A stretch of DNA of 47,991 nucleotides from Betaproteobacteria bacterium. GTDB taxonomy: Bacteria > Pseudomonadota > Gammaproteobacteria > Burkholderiales > Rhodocyclaceae. This document shows positions 26,721-34,904 of this stretch, piece after piece; positions within the stretch are counted from its first letter, which is position 1, and every line of letters starts with the position of its first letter. The DNA is taken from the NCBI GenBank assembly GCA_009777925.1, contig WRKX01000005.1:1-47991 (forward strand). Direction: 5' to 3'. The position numbers and the translations under genes were made by a program. The notes below the pieces were generated by a model that did no database searches, had not been told where the DNA came from, and was given only the letters and a program-made list of their open reading frames with translations.

Positions 26721-27893
26721 GTGCAAGGTCTGGGAAATAACGTCGTCCTGCTCCGGCATTTCCGCATGAACCAGATCCCCTTCAATGGTCGGGAACATAG
26801 GCGCGCCGCAATCGTCGCAAAACTCCATCGGCATTCTGTGTTCCAGCGCCACAATGTCCTTCAAACCACAGTCGCGCAAAATGGCTTCGATTTGCTGCAC
26901 GATTTCTGAACGTTCATCCTCCGCGCCCAAAAGCGCCCAGACAACGCCGTGAAAAACCTGATGATCCCGGTCGCGCGGCGCAAAGCCGATCCTGTATTCC
27001 TCCAGGCGTTGATCGTAACAGGGCGCTATCACGGCGCGCAGTTCTTCCGGCATCAGGCCCAGGGTAGCCTGCAGGAAGGCAATGGACGCCCTGGTTGCGT
27101 AGGCGCGGGAATCCAGATCGGCATTGCGGCACGCGAAGTGGTAGGCATTGGGCAATAACAACTGATAGGCACAGCCTGTCAGGAGCGGCGCAAGATTGGG
27201 GCCTCCCTGCTTTTCCCAGGCGGATAGCGCCGTAGTTCGGTTGCCGTCCGGCTCATTCCAGCGAAAAACCGGCGAACCGTGCGGCACGATGACCACGCCG
27301 AGCAGATAGCGAACATCGGAAAGAAAATGATTAGTTTCCGCCAGTTGGCTGCTATCCAGACGAAAATCGCTTCCTTTTGCCGCAGCGCCCACTAAAGATT
27401 GCAGCAGCTTCCAGGTATCGCAATAACTGCGGGGCAATTGGTCGGGGCTGAACAGATAATCGGCAAGCGCCACATGCGCGTCCGCTGAAAATATGTGCGC
27501 CCCCAGTTGCGTCTTGATGGGAATCAGGCTCGCGCCGCCGATGGAGCCTGAGGGAATTGCGTAGCGCGACCAGGCAAGGATGGGAACGGCAAAAAGTTGC
27601 GCGTCGTAGAGCTTGCCGCCTGTTTCCAGGGTGCAGGATTCCACCTCTGTTTCCACGATGCCTACCAGCTCGTCGCAAGCTGCCGGAGAGGATTCATAGA
27701 GCCGATCCAACACCGCATTCAGGTCGTCCTCCGCGCCATCCTGGATCAGCGTCCGTACACGCGCTGCCAGACGCGATTCCCAAAAAATATCTTCCAGGCG
27801 GCAACCGGACTCGGAAAGGCCAACTGCTAACCGCTGCAACTCCGCAGCATCCCTGGAAAGTCGTTCACGCGCGCCAAAACGGGGTCGTTTCAT
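26718..27893 (-). CDS. DUF2863 family protein
   Basis: The 391-residue protein matches my recollection of DUF2863, a family seen mostly in Betaproteobacteria with no known function. Visible features are a basic start (MKRPRFGARERLSRDAAEL), a central SRYAIPSGSI region, LGVVIVPHGSPVFRWNE and a C-terminal CDDCGAP segment that could bind a metal with nearby His and Cys residues. It has no signal peptide or membrane segment. The ATG at 27893 is chosen because the frame upstream to 28127 runs through the phasin promoter region. It is divergent from phaP. Its stop codon is provided by the adjoining repeat. Confidence 0.8.
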   Translation of the reverse strand: MKRPRFGARERLSRDAAELQRLAVGLSESGCRLEDIFWESRLAARVRTLIQDGAEDDLNAVLDRLYESSPAACDELVGIVETEVESCTLETGGKLYDAQLFAVPILAWSRYAIPSGSIGGASLIPIKTQLGAHIFSADAHVALADYLFSPDQLPRSYCDTWKLLQSLVGAAAKGSDFRLDSSQLAETNHFLSDVRYLLGVVIVPHGSPVFRWNEPDGNRTTALSAWEKQGGPNLAPLLTGCAYQLLLPNAYHFACRNADLDSRAYATRASIAFLQATLGLMPEELRAVIAPCYDQRLEEYRIGFAPRDRDHQVFHGVVWALLGAEDERSEIVQQIEAILRDCGLKDIVALEHRMPMEFCDDCGAPMFPTIEGDLVHAEMPEQDDVISQTLH

Positions 27894-28042
27894 GAAAATA
27901 CCAAACTCGTCAAATTTTGTATTGTAGCAAACCAACACACAATTTCCCGCCGTATCCTCCATTCTGTCGCTGCCCTGCCACCCCTTTGCTGCGCCTGGGC
28001 GACATATCCTGAAAATAATTGCAAAAAAAACTTGCAGTCCTG

Positions 28043-28072
28043 TTGACGCGCACTGAAAGATTGCTCTACCAT
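28043..28072 (+). promoter_or_regulatory. Sigma-70-type promoter of the first phasin gene
   Basis: TTGACG (28043-28048) and TACCAT (28067-28072) are spaced by 18 bases, about 86 bases before the phasin ATG. Transcription would start near 28079, inside the palindromes described next, which fits control by a repressor. Confidence 0.5.
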
Positions 28073-28078
28073 GCGAAA

Positions 28079-28112
28079 TGTTGCGATGCAACATAAGTGT
28101 GTCTGACACACT
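28079..28112 (+). promoter_or_regulatory. Two perfect palindromes at the phasin promoter (candidate operators)
   Basis: TGTTGC-GAT-GCAACA (28079-28093) has 6-bp arms and contains TGC-N3-GCA, the core reported for PhaR, the repressor of phasin genes in several PHA-forming bacteria. Three bases later AGTGTGTC-T-GACACACT (28096-28112) has perfect 8-bp arms. The two sit right at the expected transcription start. PhaR control is inferred; no phaR gene is in the window. Confidence 0.55.
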
Positions 28113-28158
28113 AATCGCAAACCCCATTTAATTTTTCACTTTCTTTCTGGAGTTTCAC

Positions 28159-28725
28159 ATGACGTTTTCTTCTCCCGAGCAACTTGCTGTCGCCAACAAG
28201 GCTGTTGTTGATTCCATGCTTTCTCTGGCCGCCACCGCCCTGGATTCCGCCGAGCGCGTTGCCGCCCTCAATCTGAATACCGTGCGTTCCGTGCTGGAAG
28301 ATTCCGTAGCCAACACCAAGGCGCTTATGAGTGTAAAAGACCCGCAGGAAGCCCTTTCCCTGCAAGCCTCCCTGGCACAGCCCAATGTTGAAAAGGCGGT
28401 TGCTTACACCCGCAGCATTTATGAAATTTCCGATCAGGCCAAGGAAAGCATTGCCCGCCAGGCTGCCGCCAACTTTGCCGACTGGCAAAAGCAATCTTCC
28501 GCCCTGATGGAACAGATCGGCAAGTCCTCCCCCGTTGGCTCCGATGTGGCTGTTGCCGCACTGAAGTCTGCCATTGCCGCTGCGAATTCCGCCTTCGACG
28601 GTCTGAACAAAGCAGCCAAACAGTTCTCCGAAATCACCGAAGCTAACGTAGCTGCCGCAACCAACGCCACTGTAAAGGCCGTTGGCGCAACTGCCGCCGC
28701 CGCTTCTCCCGCGAAAAAGAAATAA
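28159..28725 (+). CDS. phaP: Phasin family protein (PHA granule-associated)
   Basis: The 188-residue phasin coats polyhydroxyalkanoate granules. It starts FSSPEQLAVANKAVVDSMLS and is rich in Ala, with amphipathic helices and few aromatic residues throughout. It ends in an Ala-rich stretch and AKKK, as in many betaproteobacterial phasins. TCTGGAG precedes the ATG. The stop TAA is directly followed by GAGCGGTTTAA, the start of a TAGAGCGG-like repeat. A terminator at 28757 separates it from a second phasin gene. Confidence 0.93.
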   Translation: MTFSSPEQLAVANKAVVDSMLSLAATALDSAERVAALNLNTVRSVLEDSVANTKALMSVKDPQEALSLQASLAQPNVEKAVAYTRSIYEISDQAKESIARQAAANFADWQKQSSALMEQIGKSSPVGSDVAVAALKSAIAAANSAFDGLNKAAKQFSEITEANVAAATNATVKAVGATAAAASPAKKK

Positions 28726-28756
28726 GAGCGGTTTAACCTGACCTGACCGTTCTTTC

Positions 28757-28794
28757 ACTGCGCTCCCAAACCCTTGGGGCGCAGTATTCTTTTG
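28757..28794 (+). terminator. Rho-independent terminator between the two phasin genes
   Basis: ACTGCGCTCCC pairs with GGGGCGCAGT across a short loop and is followed by ATTCTTTT. It lies 32 bases after the first phasin stop and just before the ribosome site of the second, so it probably lowers expression of the second gene (partial read-through). Confidence 0.75.
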
Positions 28795-28809
28795 TATGAA
28801 AGGAGCTAC

Positions 28810-29337
28810 ATGATGCAAGAAAATCTTGAACAGCTTGCCGCTACGCAGAAAGTCGGCGCGGACGTTTTGCTGAACCTGATCCGTTCCACCTGTAACGGCC
28901 TTGAGCGTCTGACCGCGCTCAATATGTCGGCTGCGCGTGAATTTCTCAATTCCTCCGTTGCCAACACCCAGCAAATCCTCGCGCTCAAAAACCCGTCCGA
29001 TCTTTCCCGCATCAATCTGGTGCAGCCAGCATTGGAAAAATGGCTCGACTATTCGCGCGAAGTTTACGATCTGGCCGCCACCCTGCAAAAGGAAATCAGC
29101 TCCATTGCCGAGGGACAATACGAGCAGATCAGCCAAACAGCTTCAGCCAGGCTGGATCAAAACAAGGCCGCTCCCGGCAGCGACGTGCTGGCGGCTACGG
29201 TTAAAACCTTCATGAAGGAATATGGCCGCGCGTTTGACCAGATCAACGACTTTTCCCGCCAGGCCAGCGCCATTGCCGAAGCCAATCTCAAGGCTGTTAC
29301 CAACGCCACCAAGGTTGCCGCCAAGGGCAAGCGTTGA
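28810..29337 (+). CDS. Second phasin family protein
   Basis: The 175-residue protein is a paralogue of the gene before it: GLERLTALNMSAAREFLNSSVANTQQILALKNP lines up with AERVAALNLNTVRSVLEDSVANTKALMSVKDP of the first. It also has LDYSREVYDLAATLQKEIS and an Ala-rich end (TKVAAKGKR). It is expected to bind PHA granules. AAGGAG lies just before the ATG at 28810; a second ATG is the next codon. It shares its promoter with the first phasin or depends on read-through. Confidence 0.9.
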   Translation: MMQENLEQLAATQKVGADVLLNLIRSTCNGLERLTALNMSAAREFLNSSVANTQQILALKNPSDLSRINLVQPALEKWLDYSREVYDLAATLQKEISSIAEGQYEQISQTASARLDQNKAAPGSDVLAATVKTFMKEYGRAFDQINDFSRQASAIAEANLKAVTNATKVAAKGKR

Positions 29338-29360
29338 TAAGCACTGCATGGCGCTTTCCC

Positions 29361-29396
29361 AAAAAAGCCTGACTGTGCATTCAGTCAGGCTTTTTT
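29361..29396 (+). terminator. Rho-independent terminator after the second phasin gene
   Basis: AAAAAAGCCTGACTG pairs with CAGTCAGGCTTTTTT over 15 bp around a TGCATT loop. The symmetry means it can work in both directions. Confidence 0.92.
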
Positions 29397-29441
29397 CATA
29401 GAGCGCTCAAGGCTCAGGTTATCAGGGATCAGAGGCGCTTC

Positions 29442-29547
29442 TAGAGCGTTTTCTACTTAATCGTAGACACAACATTCCGATAAAAAGAAGCTATGGCAAG
29501 GAATATATTGCAGAAAATGTACATGATTAAACCGAAAAACCGCTCTA
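29442..29547. repeat. TAGAGCGG-type element, short 106-bp form
   Basis: It runs from TAGAGCGTTTTCTACTTAAT to GATTAAACCGAAAAACCGCT plus CTA. The ends are imperfect inverted repeats starting with TA. It has no interior gene and no CCCTCTCCC core, so it is a reduced form of the family. The stretch after it (29548-29649) holds an inverted repeat AAGGGCAACC/GGTTGCCCTTT at 29563-29591 and nothing else recognised. Confidence 0.75.
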
Positions 29548-29649
29548 ACCTACGGCCTCCGTAAGGGCAACCCCCCTGTGGTTGCCCTTTCGTTTATCTC
29601 GAACGCTGGGATTCCACTTAGTTCCGTCCCAGCCTACGGCGCTTCACAT

Positions 29650-29744
29650 TATTCACCCGGCAATTAAGGATTGCCGCATATTTGCTCTTTCAGCCCATAT
29701 GGGGGCGTTCCCCGAAAAATCAGACCTTAATTGCCGGATCAATA
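29650..29744. repeat. CCGGCAATTAAGG element, copy 2
   Basis: This 95-bp copy runs from TATTCACCCGGCAATTAAGG to CCTTAATTGCCGGATCAATA. It is the reverse-oriented relative of 24484-24577, with the same ends and a matching middle (GCCCATATGG). It lies two bases from the TAG stop of the large surface protein. Confidence 0.8.
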
Positions 29745-29746
29745 AC

Positions 29747-32700
29747 CTACGGCGCTGAAACCTCGTTCCACCTGCTAACGAGTTCGTTTATGAGGGCGGG
29801 CAAACTGGCGGCGGCTTCTTCTAAACTCGCGTCGTCCTCATTCACTGCGGCCAACCATTCTTTTGCCCTATTGCCAAGACCGATAGGGCCGGCATCGTTG
29901 TAAGCCTCGGTTTTTTCAGGAGTATTCAGAGCGGCGGTAAACATATTGGCGGTGCGCGCCTTGTTTACGATGATGTCAAAGTCCTCGTTTTGAGCGCCGC
30001 CCAACACTTCGTAAGCAACATTGGCAATGGTTATCCAACCCGCGTCCATTTGTGCCAACCAGTAACTCAAGCCTTCATATTCAGGCAAACGCCCAAACAG
30101 GTTCTGGTAAACCTTGGTAAGTATCTCCGTGTTGTTCAAACCGTCGAAATCACTCAGATATTCCTCGGATTCTGAGAACAGTGTCAGGATATCCTGCATA
30201 TCGCCGGGATGGCTCCTCCAATGCTTCAAACCCGGAACATCGGCAGGACGATTGAAGAAGGCAATATAAGCCTTCTGGATATCGTCGTCCGTTGCCGAAT
30301 TCACCACCAGAGTGAAATTCATTGTTGCGTCGGGGTTTATGCCGTCAGCAGCCGTAATGGTGAAGGTATGGCTTCCCACGGCAGTTGTTGCGGCAATGGT
30401 GATTAGCCCGGTCGTGCTGTCGATACTCACGCCTGCCGGTTGCCCGGACAAACTGTAGGTTATCGGCTCTGTGCCAGTTGCCGTCACCTGGAATGTGCCG
30501 CCTGCGCCGTTGACAGCCGCCGTACTGTTTACCGAGATGATAGTCGGGGGGGTGTACGACGCAATGGTGAGGGTGAAACTCTGTGCATAGTCGGGGTCTG
30601 TGCCATTAATAGCCGTAATCATGAAGGTATGGCTTCCCACAGCGGTTGTTTCGGCAATGGTGATTAAGCCGGAGGCGGGGTTAATACTTACGCCTGTCGG
30701 CGGTTCCATCAAAGCGTAGGTTATCGGCGTCGTGCCGGTAGCCATCACCTGGAATGTACCGCCTGTGCCGCTGACAACCGTCATGCTGTTTACCGAAGTG
30801 ATGACCGGCGCAGTCTGTATGGGCGAATCCTGCGTAAAATTTGCCGTCAGCGCAACCGCGCCTGCTGGCATATTGAATGTCGCAGGGTTGGCGCTGTTAC
30901 CACCTGTTATGCTCACACCCGTTACCGTCCAGCTTGTGAAGCTATAGCCGCTATTAGCCGTAGCAGTGACACTGATCGGATCTCCTGCTGCATAGCTCCC
31001 GCTGGACGTACCGGCTAATGTGCCGCCAGTCTCCGCACTTACCGCCAGATTATAAGTAGGCGTCGCGTACTCAGGAATAGCCACATTTATGGTAAGCGCC
31101 TCACTCTCCCCCTGCCGGGTAACTGTTACCGTGTGCGGCCCGCTTGTAATAGCCGCAGGCGCTCCCGCACTGGGCAAAGCGCCCGTGTATTGTACGTTCA
31201 CTCCCGTAGCAGTTGAGGTCACGCTGATGTTGGCATTCGCCGGCGACAAATTCCCCACAGTAATTGCGCCTGTCGCGTTGCCTGTCGCTGCTGCGGTCTG
31301 TGCCGTCGCGTTGGTGAGAGTAAATGACTTTGGGCTAAGGCCGAAGGTTGTTGTCGGCACAAACGCAGGGATATTCACATTTATGGTAAGCGTATCGCTC
31401 ACCCCTTGCCGGGTAACTGTTACCGTGTGCGGCCCGCTTGTAATAGCCGCAGGCGCTCCCGCACTGGGCAAAGCGCCCGTGTATTGTACGTTCACTCCCG
31501 TAGCAGTTGAGGTCACGCTGATATTGGCATTCGCCGGTGACAAGTTCCCCACAGTAATTGCGCCTGTCGCGTTGCCTGTCGCTGTCGCGGACTGTGCCGT
31601 TGCATTGGTGAGGGTAACTGACGTTGGATTAAGACCGAAGGTTGTTGTCGGTACAAACGCAGGAATGTTCACATTTATGGTAAGCGTATCACTTACCCCT
31701 TGCCGGGTAACTGTTACCGTGTGCGGCCCGCTTGTAATAGCCGCAGGCGCTCCCGCGTTGGGCAAAGCGCCCGTGTATTGTACATTCACTCCCGTAGCAG
31801 TTGAGGTCACGCTGATGTTGGCATTCGCCGGAGATAAATTCCCCACAGTAATTGCGCCTGTCGCGTTGCCTGTCGCTGTTGCGGACTGTGCCGTCGAATT
31901 GGCGAGAGTAAATGACTTTGGGCTAAGGACGAAGGTCGGCAATACAGGCGTATTATTCTTGTACACCGCCACAGTCTGCGAGGAAGTAGTTACATTGAAG
32001 TTGCCGAAATTAGCTACGCTAACCGTTACATTGCCCTGTGTGGTTACAGCAGAAAGCCCAATCGTCCAGGTAGTACCTGAACCGGAAAGCGTCCCCTTCG
32101 TAACAGCACCTGTGCCATTTGTGATGGTGATATTGTTCGCCGCCAAGCCGGTGACCGCCTGATTGAATGTTAGAACTATGCCTGTTGAATCAGCCGTACC
32201 GCTTGTGCCACCTGTTTGTGCTGCCGTAAAGGTCACGTTGGTCTGTGAACCGGTAAGCTGAACTCCCCCCAGAAAAGCGATGAGAGCGCGGGCCAGGCGT
32301 TGGCTGCCTGCATCGTTTGGGTGACCGCCGTCGGAGATGACCCAGTCGTTTGACGCAGCAGGGATTAAGGCACTTTGGTTGTAATATACCGGGCTCCCGT
32401 TGGTATTAAACGCTTCAACAGCCGCCAGATCGAATACATAATTGCCATATTTATTGCGCAGTCTCCAGTTGAAATCTTCACGTAAGTTGTTCTGCCAGCC
32501 ATGAGCAACATCATAGAGCGGCACAGTGACATGCACAAATCTGATGCCAGGGTAGTCTCGCTCAAGCCTGTCAATCATGGCTACATAGCTATCGAACCAG
32601 CCTTCGATGAATGGTCCGGAGATATCTCTGAAATCATCGTAACAAAACTTGACAAAAGCAATCTGGGCGTTATAACCGCCGCTTCTTATCAAATTCTCGA

Positions 32701-33016
32701 ACTCAGTGATTTTATTGGGAATACTTCCGGTAGCGACCATCTCGTATTCGGTGATGCCGTTGTTGGTGCCGGGTTGGTTGCCAGTCCTGATGGAAATGTT
32801 GGTTCCGTCAAGACTCTGGAGACCCCTGAGACCGCCAATGATGTAGCCCCCCACAGACTTGTGCGCAAAGAAAATGACTCTGCTATTGACTGCCGTTACA
32901 TCCGCCGATGTGTAAGTGAGTTGGGGCAAAACAAGCGCCTGCTGCGCCCAAGCCGTGCCAGAAAGAAAAAGAGCCAATGCCGCACAGCAAAGTACGCGAA
33001 ATAAAGACCGTTTCAT
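29747..33016 (-). CDS. Large secreted protein: SGNH-hydrolase-like head, Ig-like repeats, C-terminal DUF4214
   Basis: The 1089-residue protein starts with a signal peptide (MKRSLFRVLCCAALALFLSG, cut after AWA). Residues 30-255 look like an SGNH/GDSL-type hydrolase: FFAHKSVGG (possible Ser block), HVTVPLYD and SDGGHPNDAG with the Asp-x-x-His pair. Next come a bacterial Ig-like domain (FNQAVTGLAANNITI), three near-identical 98-residue repeats (SFTL.NATAQSA...GNLSPANANISVTST), a repeat of the InlB type (GGTLAGTSSGSYAAGDPISVT), two putative-Ig domains (SINPASGLITIA), and a DUF4214 domain very like that at 19704-20756. AGGGG precedes the ATG at 33016. It is probably an extracellular or surface enzyme; substrate and secretion route are unknown. 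Confidence 0.8.
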   Translation of the reverse strand: MKRSLFRVLCCAALALFLSGTAWAQQALVLPQLTYTSADVTAVNSRVIFFAHKSVGGYIIGGLRGLQSLDGTNISIRTGNQPGTNNGITEYEMVATGSIPNKITEFENLIRSGGYNAQIAFVKFCYDDFRDISGPFIEGWFDSYVAMIDRLERDYPGIRFVHVTVPLYDVAHGWQNNLREDFNWRLRNKYGNYVFDLAAVEAFNTNGSPVYYNQSALIPAASNDWVISDGGHPNDAGSQRLARALIAFLGGVQLTGSQTNVTFTAAQTGGTSGTADSTGIVLTFNQAVTGLAANNITITNGTGAVTKGTLSGSGTTWTIGLSAVTTQGNVTVSVANFGNFNVTTSSQTVAVYKNNTPVLPTFVLSPKSFTLANSTAQSATATGNATGAITVGNLSPANANISVTSTATGVNVQYTGALPNAGAPAAITSGPHTVTVTRQGVSDTLTINVNIPAFVPTTTFGLNPTSVTLTNATAQSATATGNATGAITVGNLSPANANISVTSTATGVNVQYTGALPSAGAPAAITSGPHTVTVTRQGVSDTLTINVNIPAFVPTTTFGLSPKSFTLTNATAQTAAATGNATGAITVGNLSPANANISVTSTATGVNVQYTGALPSAGAPAAITSGPHTVTVTRQGESEALTINVAIPEYATPTYNLAVSAETGGTLAGTSSGSYAAGDPISVTATANSGYSFTSWTVTGVSITGGNSANPATFNMPAGAVALTANFTQDSPIQTAPVITSVNSMTVVSGTGGTFQVMATGTTPITYALMEPPTGVSINPASGLITIAETTAVGSHTFMITAINGTDPDYAQSFTLTIASYTPPTIISVNSTAAVNGAGGTFQVTATGTEPITYSLSGQPAGVSIDSTTGLITIAATTAVGSHTFTITAADGINPDATMNFTLVVNSATDDDIQKAYIAFFNRPADVPGLKHWRSHPGDMQDILTLFSESEEYLSDFDGLNNTEILTKVYQNLFGRLPEYEGLSYWLAQMDAGWITIANVAYEVLGGAQNEDFDIIVNKARTANMFTAALNTPEKTEAYNDAGPIGLGNRAKEWLAAVNEDDASLEEAAASLPALINELVSRWNEVSAP
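31083..31964 (-). repeat. Three tandem 294-bp repeats inside the large surface protein gene
   Basis: The phrase TTTATGGTAAGCG recurs with TTTATGG ending at 31092, 31386 and 31680, giving a period of exactly 294 bp, or 98 codons. The copies differ by only a few bases, which points to recent duplication or gene conversion. The number of copies can be expected to vary between strains. The repeats are also open on the plus strand, giving a 357-codon shadow frame. Confidence 0.9.
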
Positions 33017-33050
33017 GATAAGAACCCCTTTAAAAACAATGCTGTTCACT

Positions 33051-33170
33051 TAGAGCGATTTTGGCTCAAAGCGCATACGTTGTAATTGCGAGCGTCTGCT
33101 ACACAATCCAGTAGCAACCCTCTGGGCTGCTTCGTAGCTTACGCTCCTCGCAATGACGATGTATTGAGTG
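33051..33170. repeat. TAGAGCGG-type element upstream of the large surface protein gene
   Basis: It starts TAGAGCGATTTTGGCTCAAA and includes GTAATTGCGAGCG and CTCCTCGCAATGACGATG. It closely matches the element at 2533-2677. The right end is not sharply defined. It lies about 35 bases upstream of the start of the surface protein, so it may affect its expression. Confidence 0.65.
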
Positions 33171-33443
33171 AGTCCAGACGCCATGCGGCAAACCGCAAAA
33201 ACTTCATTGAACATACAAACAAACCTCATAAACATGCCAACAATCATGAAAGTGTAAACCACCATTCATGACAGATTGAAACTATTTTAGACACTTCAGA
33301 CACATATTCCCCAGAAAAACGACAGACGGTTATCCCGGCACGATAGACGGTGTTTGCGCGAACCAGAGGTCAGATATCAGAGGACAGGAATCAGGAACAC
33401 CTCTGATACATGATCCCTGTTTATATGCGCCATTCACAGACTG
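33171..33443. other. Gap between the surface protein gene and dacB
   Basis: No gene is supported. The stretch is AT-rich near 33190-33310, where the promoter of the surface protein could lie. It also has a direct-repeat-like segment at about 33367-33415 (GAGGTCAGATATCAGAGG and CACCTCTGATACATGATCCC). Confidence 0.35.
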
Positions 33444-34904
33444 TCATTTCCCCGCGCCCTGCCCTGCCAGCAAACCTTCCGCAACCTGAAGTATCAAGGC
33501 GTCAATCGCACCCTGGCCCGCGCCCGCATTCGGGTGGTTGATGAAAATCGTCACCGCGTAACGCCGTCCGCGCACATCCTGCACATAGCCGGCAGCAGTT
33601 TTCACGCCATCCAGCGAACCCGTCTTGATTCGGGCGCGGCCTGCGGCAGCCGTTCCCACGAGGCGCTTCTGCATGGTGCCGTCAATGGCCGCAACCGGAA
33701 GCGACGCCAGAAAATCCGGCATGTTCGCGCCCTTCCAGGCATGAACAAGCATCCGGCTCATGCTGTCGGCGCTGATTCGTTCCTGCCGGGAAAGGCCGGA
33801 ACCGTTCTCCAATACAAGTTCCGGAAAATTCAATCCTTCTTTAAGCAACCAGCCTGCCACGCGCTTTGCCGCCGCCGCTTCCGTCCTGAGCGTTTCCTCA
33901 TCGTCCAACGCCAGAAAAACCTGCCGCGCAACAACATTGCTGCTCCACTTGTTCATGTCGCGCACAATTTCGGAAAGCTGCGGTGAATCATGCGCCGCCA
34001 GCAGGATTGAACCTGTTGGCGTATCGCCCAGACGCGCCTTGCCTTGCAGGCTGCCGCCCAATTCCCGCCACAGGGCGCGAAACAATCCGTCAATATGGGC
34101 ATCAGGCGAAAGCGGGGAAAGAAGCAATGTCCGCTCGCCGCAGCTTGCCGGAAAATTGCCCGTAATATCCAGACGCCCAGGCGTCTGGCGAATATCAAGC
34201 CGACTGCGCCAGCCGTCACAACCGCCCTGCCCCAAAACCACATTCGCGGCAACCCGCACGTTATCGTTCGGGGTCTCCTCCAAAAATCGAACCCCGCCCT
34301 CTTCCGAACGCAGAATAAAGCGCAAGGCGAAGAAATCAACCAGCAAGGCATCGGGCGCAACGTTGTAGGCGCGCAGCGGACGTTTATCAAAAGCGCCAGG
34401 ATCGCTCGCCGGAACGCGAAAGGCAGAACGATCAAGCACGAGGTCGCCCGCTATCGTCCGCACCCCGCGCGCGCGCAACTGCCGCAGCAGCCGCCAGAAA
34501 CGTTCCAGCGTCAACGCGGGGTCGCCGCTTCCCTTGAGATACAAATGACCGCGCAGCAGGCCATTTTCATCCGGCTCAACCTCCGACCAGAAAGCAGTGC
34601 GCCAGGTATTGCCCGGCCCCAGAAGTTCCAGCGCCGCGTGAGTCGTCACCAGCTTCATCACCGAAGCCGGATTCATCGGCGCTTCGCCGTTGTGGGAAAA
34701 CAAAAAACCATTGCCCTCCACCGACTCCACCACTATCGCCGCCGCGTCTTCGGGAATACGCGCCCGCGTCAGCGCCTGTCTGACAGATTTCGGCAATTCA
34801 TCCGCAAACAGCGGCATGGCGAAAAACAACAAGGCAAAACAAAGAACCACGCGCACAGCCAGCCAGGAATGTAGGTTGGGGTTCGCTGCGCTCACCCTAC
34901 GCAT
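33444..34904 (-). CDS. dacB: D-alanyl-D-alanine carboxypeptidase/endopeptidase (PBP4, S13 family)
   Basis: The 486-residue enzyme trims and cuts murein cross-links in the periplasm. The S13 motifs are present: SVMK (SxxK) in NPASVMKLVTTHAAL, SSN (SxN) in NKWSSNVVARQ and KTGS (KTG). A hydrophobic signal segment, VVLCFALLFFAMPLFA, is followed by DELP. The listed ATG at 34904 overlaps the zinc-ribbon gene by 8 bases and codes for a start (MRRVSAANPN) that comes from a dispersed repeat. A GTG at 34856 (VRVVLCFALL) is a plausible true start that gives a normal signal peptide. It is the last gene of the minus-strand run with the efflux pump. Confidence 0.9.
   Translation of the reverse strand: MRRVSAANPNLHSWLAVRVVLCFALLFFAMPLFADELPKSVRQALTRARIPEDAAAIVVESVEGNGFLFSHNGEAPMNPASVMKLVTTHAALELLGPGNTWRTAFWSEVEPDENGLLRGHLYLKGSGDPALTLERFWRLLRQLRARGVRTIAGDLVLDRSAFRVPASDPGAFDKRPLRAYNVAPDALLVDFFALRFILRSEEGGVRFLEETPNDNVRVAANVVLGQGGCDGWRSRLDIRQTPGRLDITGNFPASCGERTLLLSPLSPDAHIDGLFRALWRELGGSLQGKARLGDTPTGSILLAAHDSPQLSEIVRDMNKWSSNVVARQVFLALDDEETLRTEAAAAKRVAGWLLKEGLNFPELVLENGSGLSRQERISADSMSRMLVHAWKGANMPDFLASLPVAAIDGTMQKRLVGTAAAGRARIKTGSLDGVKTAAGYVQDVRGRRYAVTIFINHPNAGAGQGAIDALILQVAEGLLAGQGAGK
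34871..34900. repeat. Dispersed GTAGGGTGAGCG repeat spanning the end of one gene and the start of the next
   Basis: GTAGGTTGGGGTTCGCTGCG...CTCACCCTAC has short inverted ends and is of a type often seen between genes in proteobacterial genomes. Related sequence is at 47870-47907. Here it codes for the end of the zinc-ribbon gene frame and the first residues of the dacB frame. Confidence 0.5.

Noticed and set aside
31089-32162. Long plus-strand frame (357 codons) opposite the surface protein repeats
   Set aside because: It follows the 294-bp repeats of the gene on the other strand, has no ribosome site or known domain, and disappears outside the repeat-rich part.
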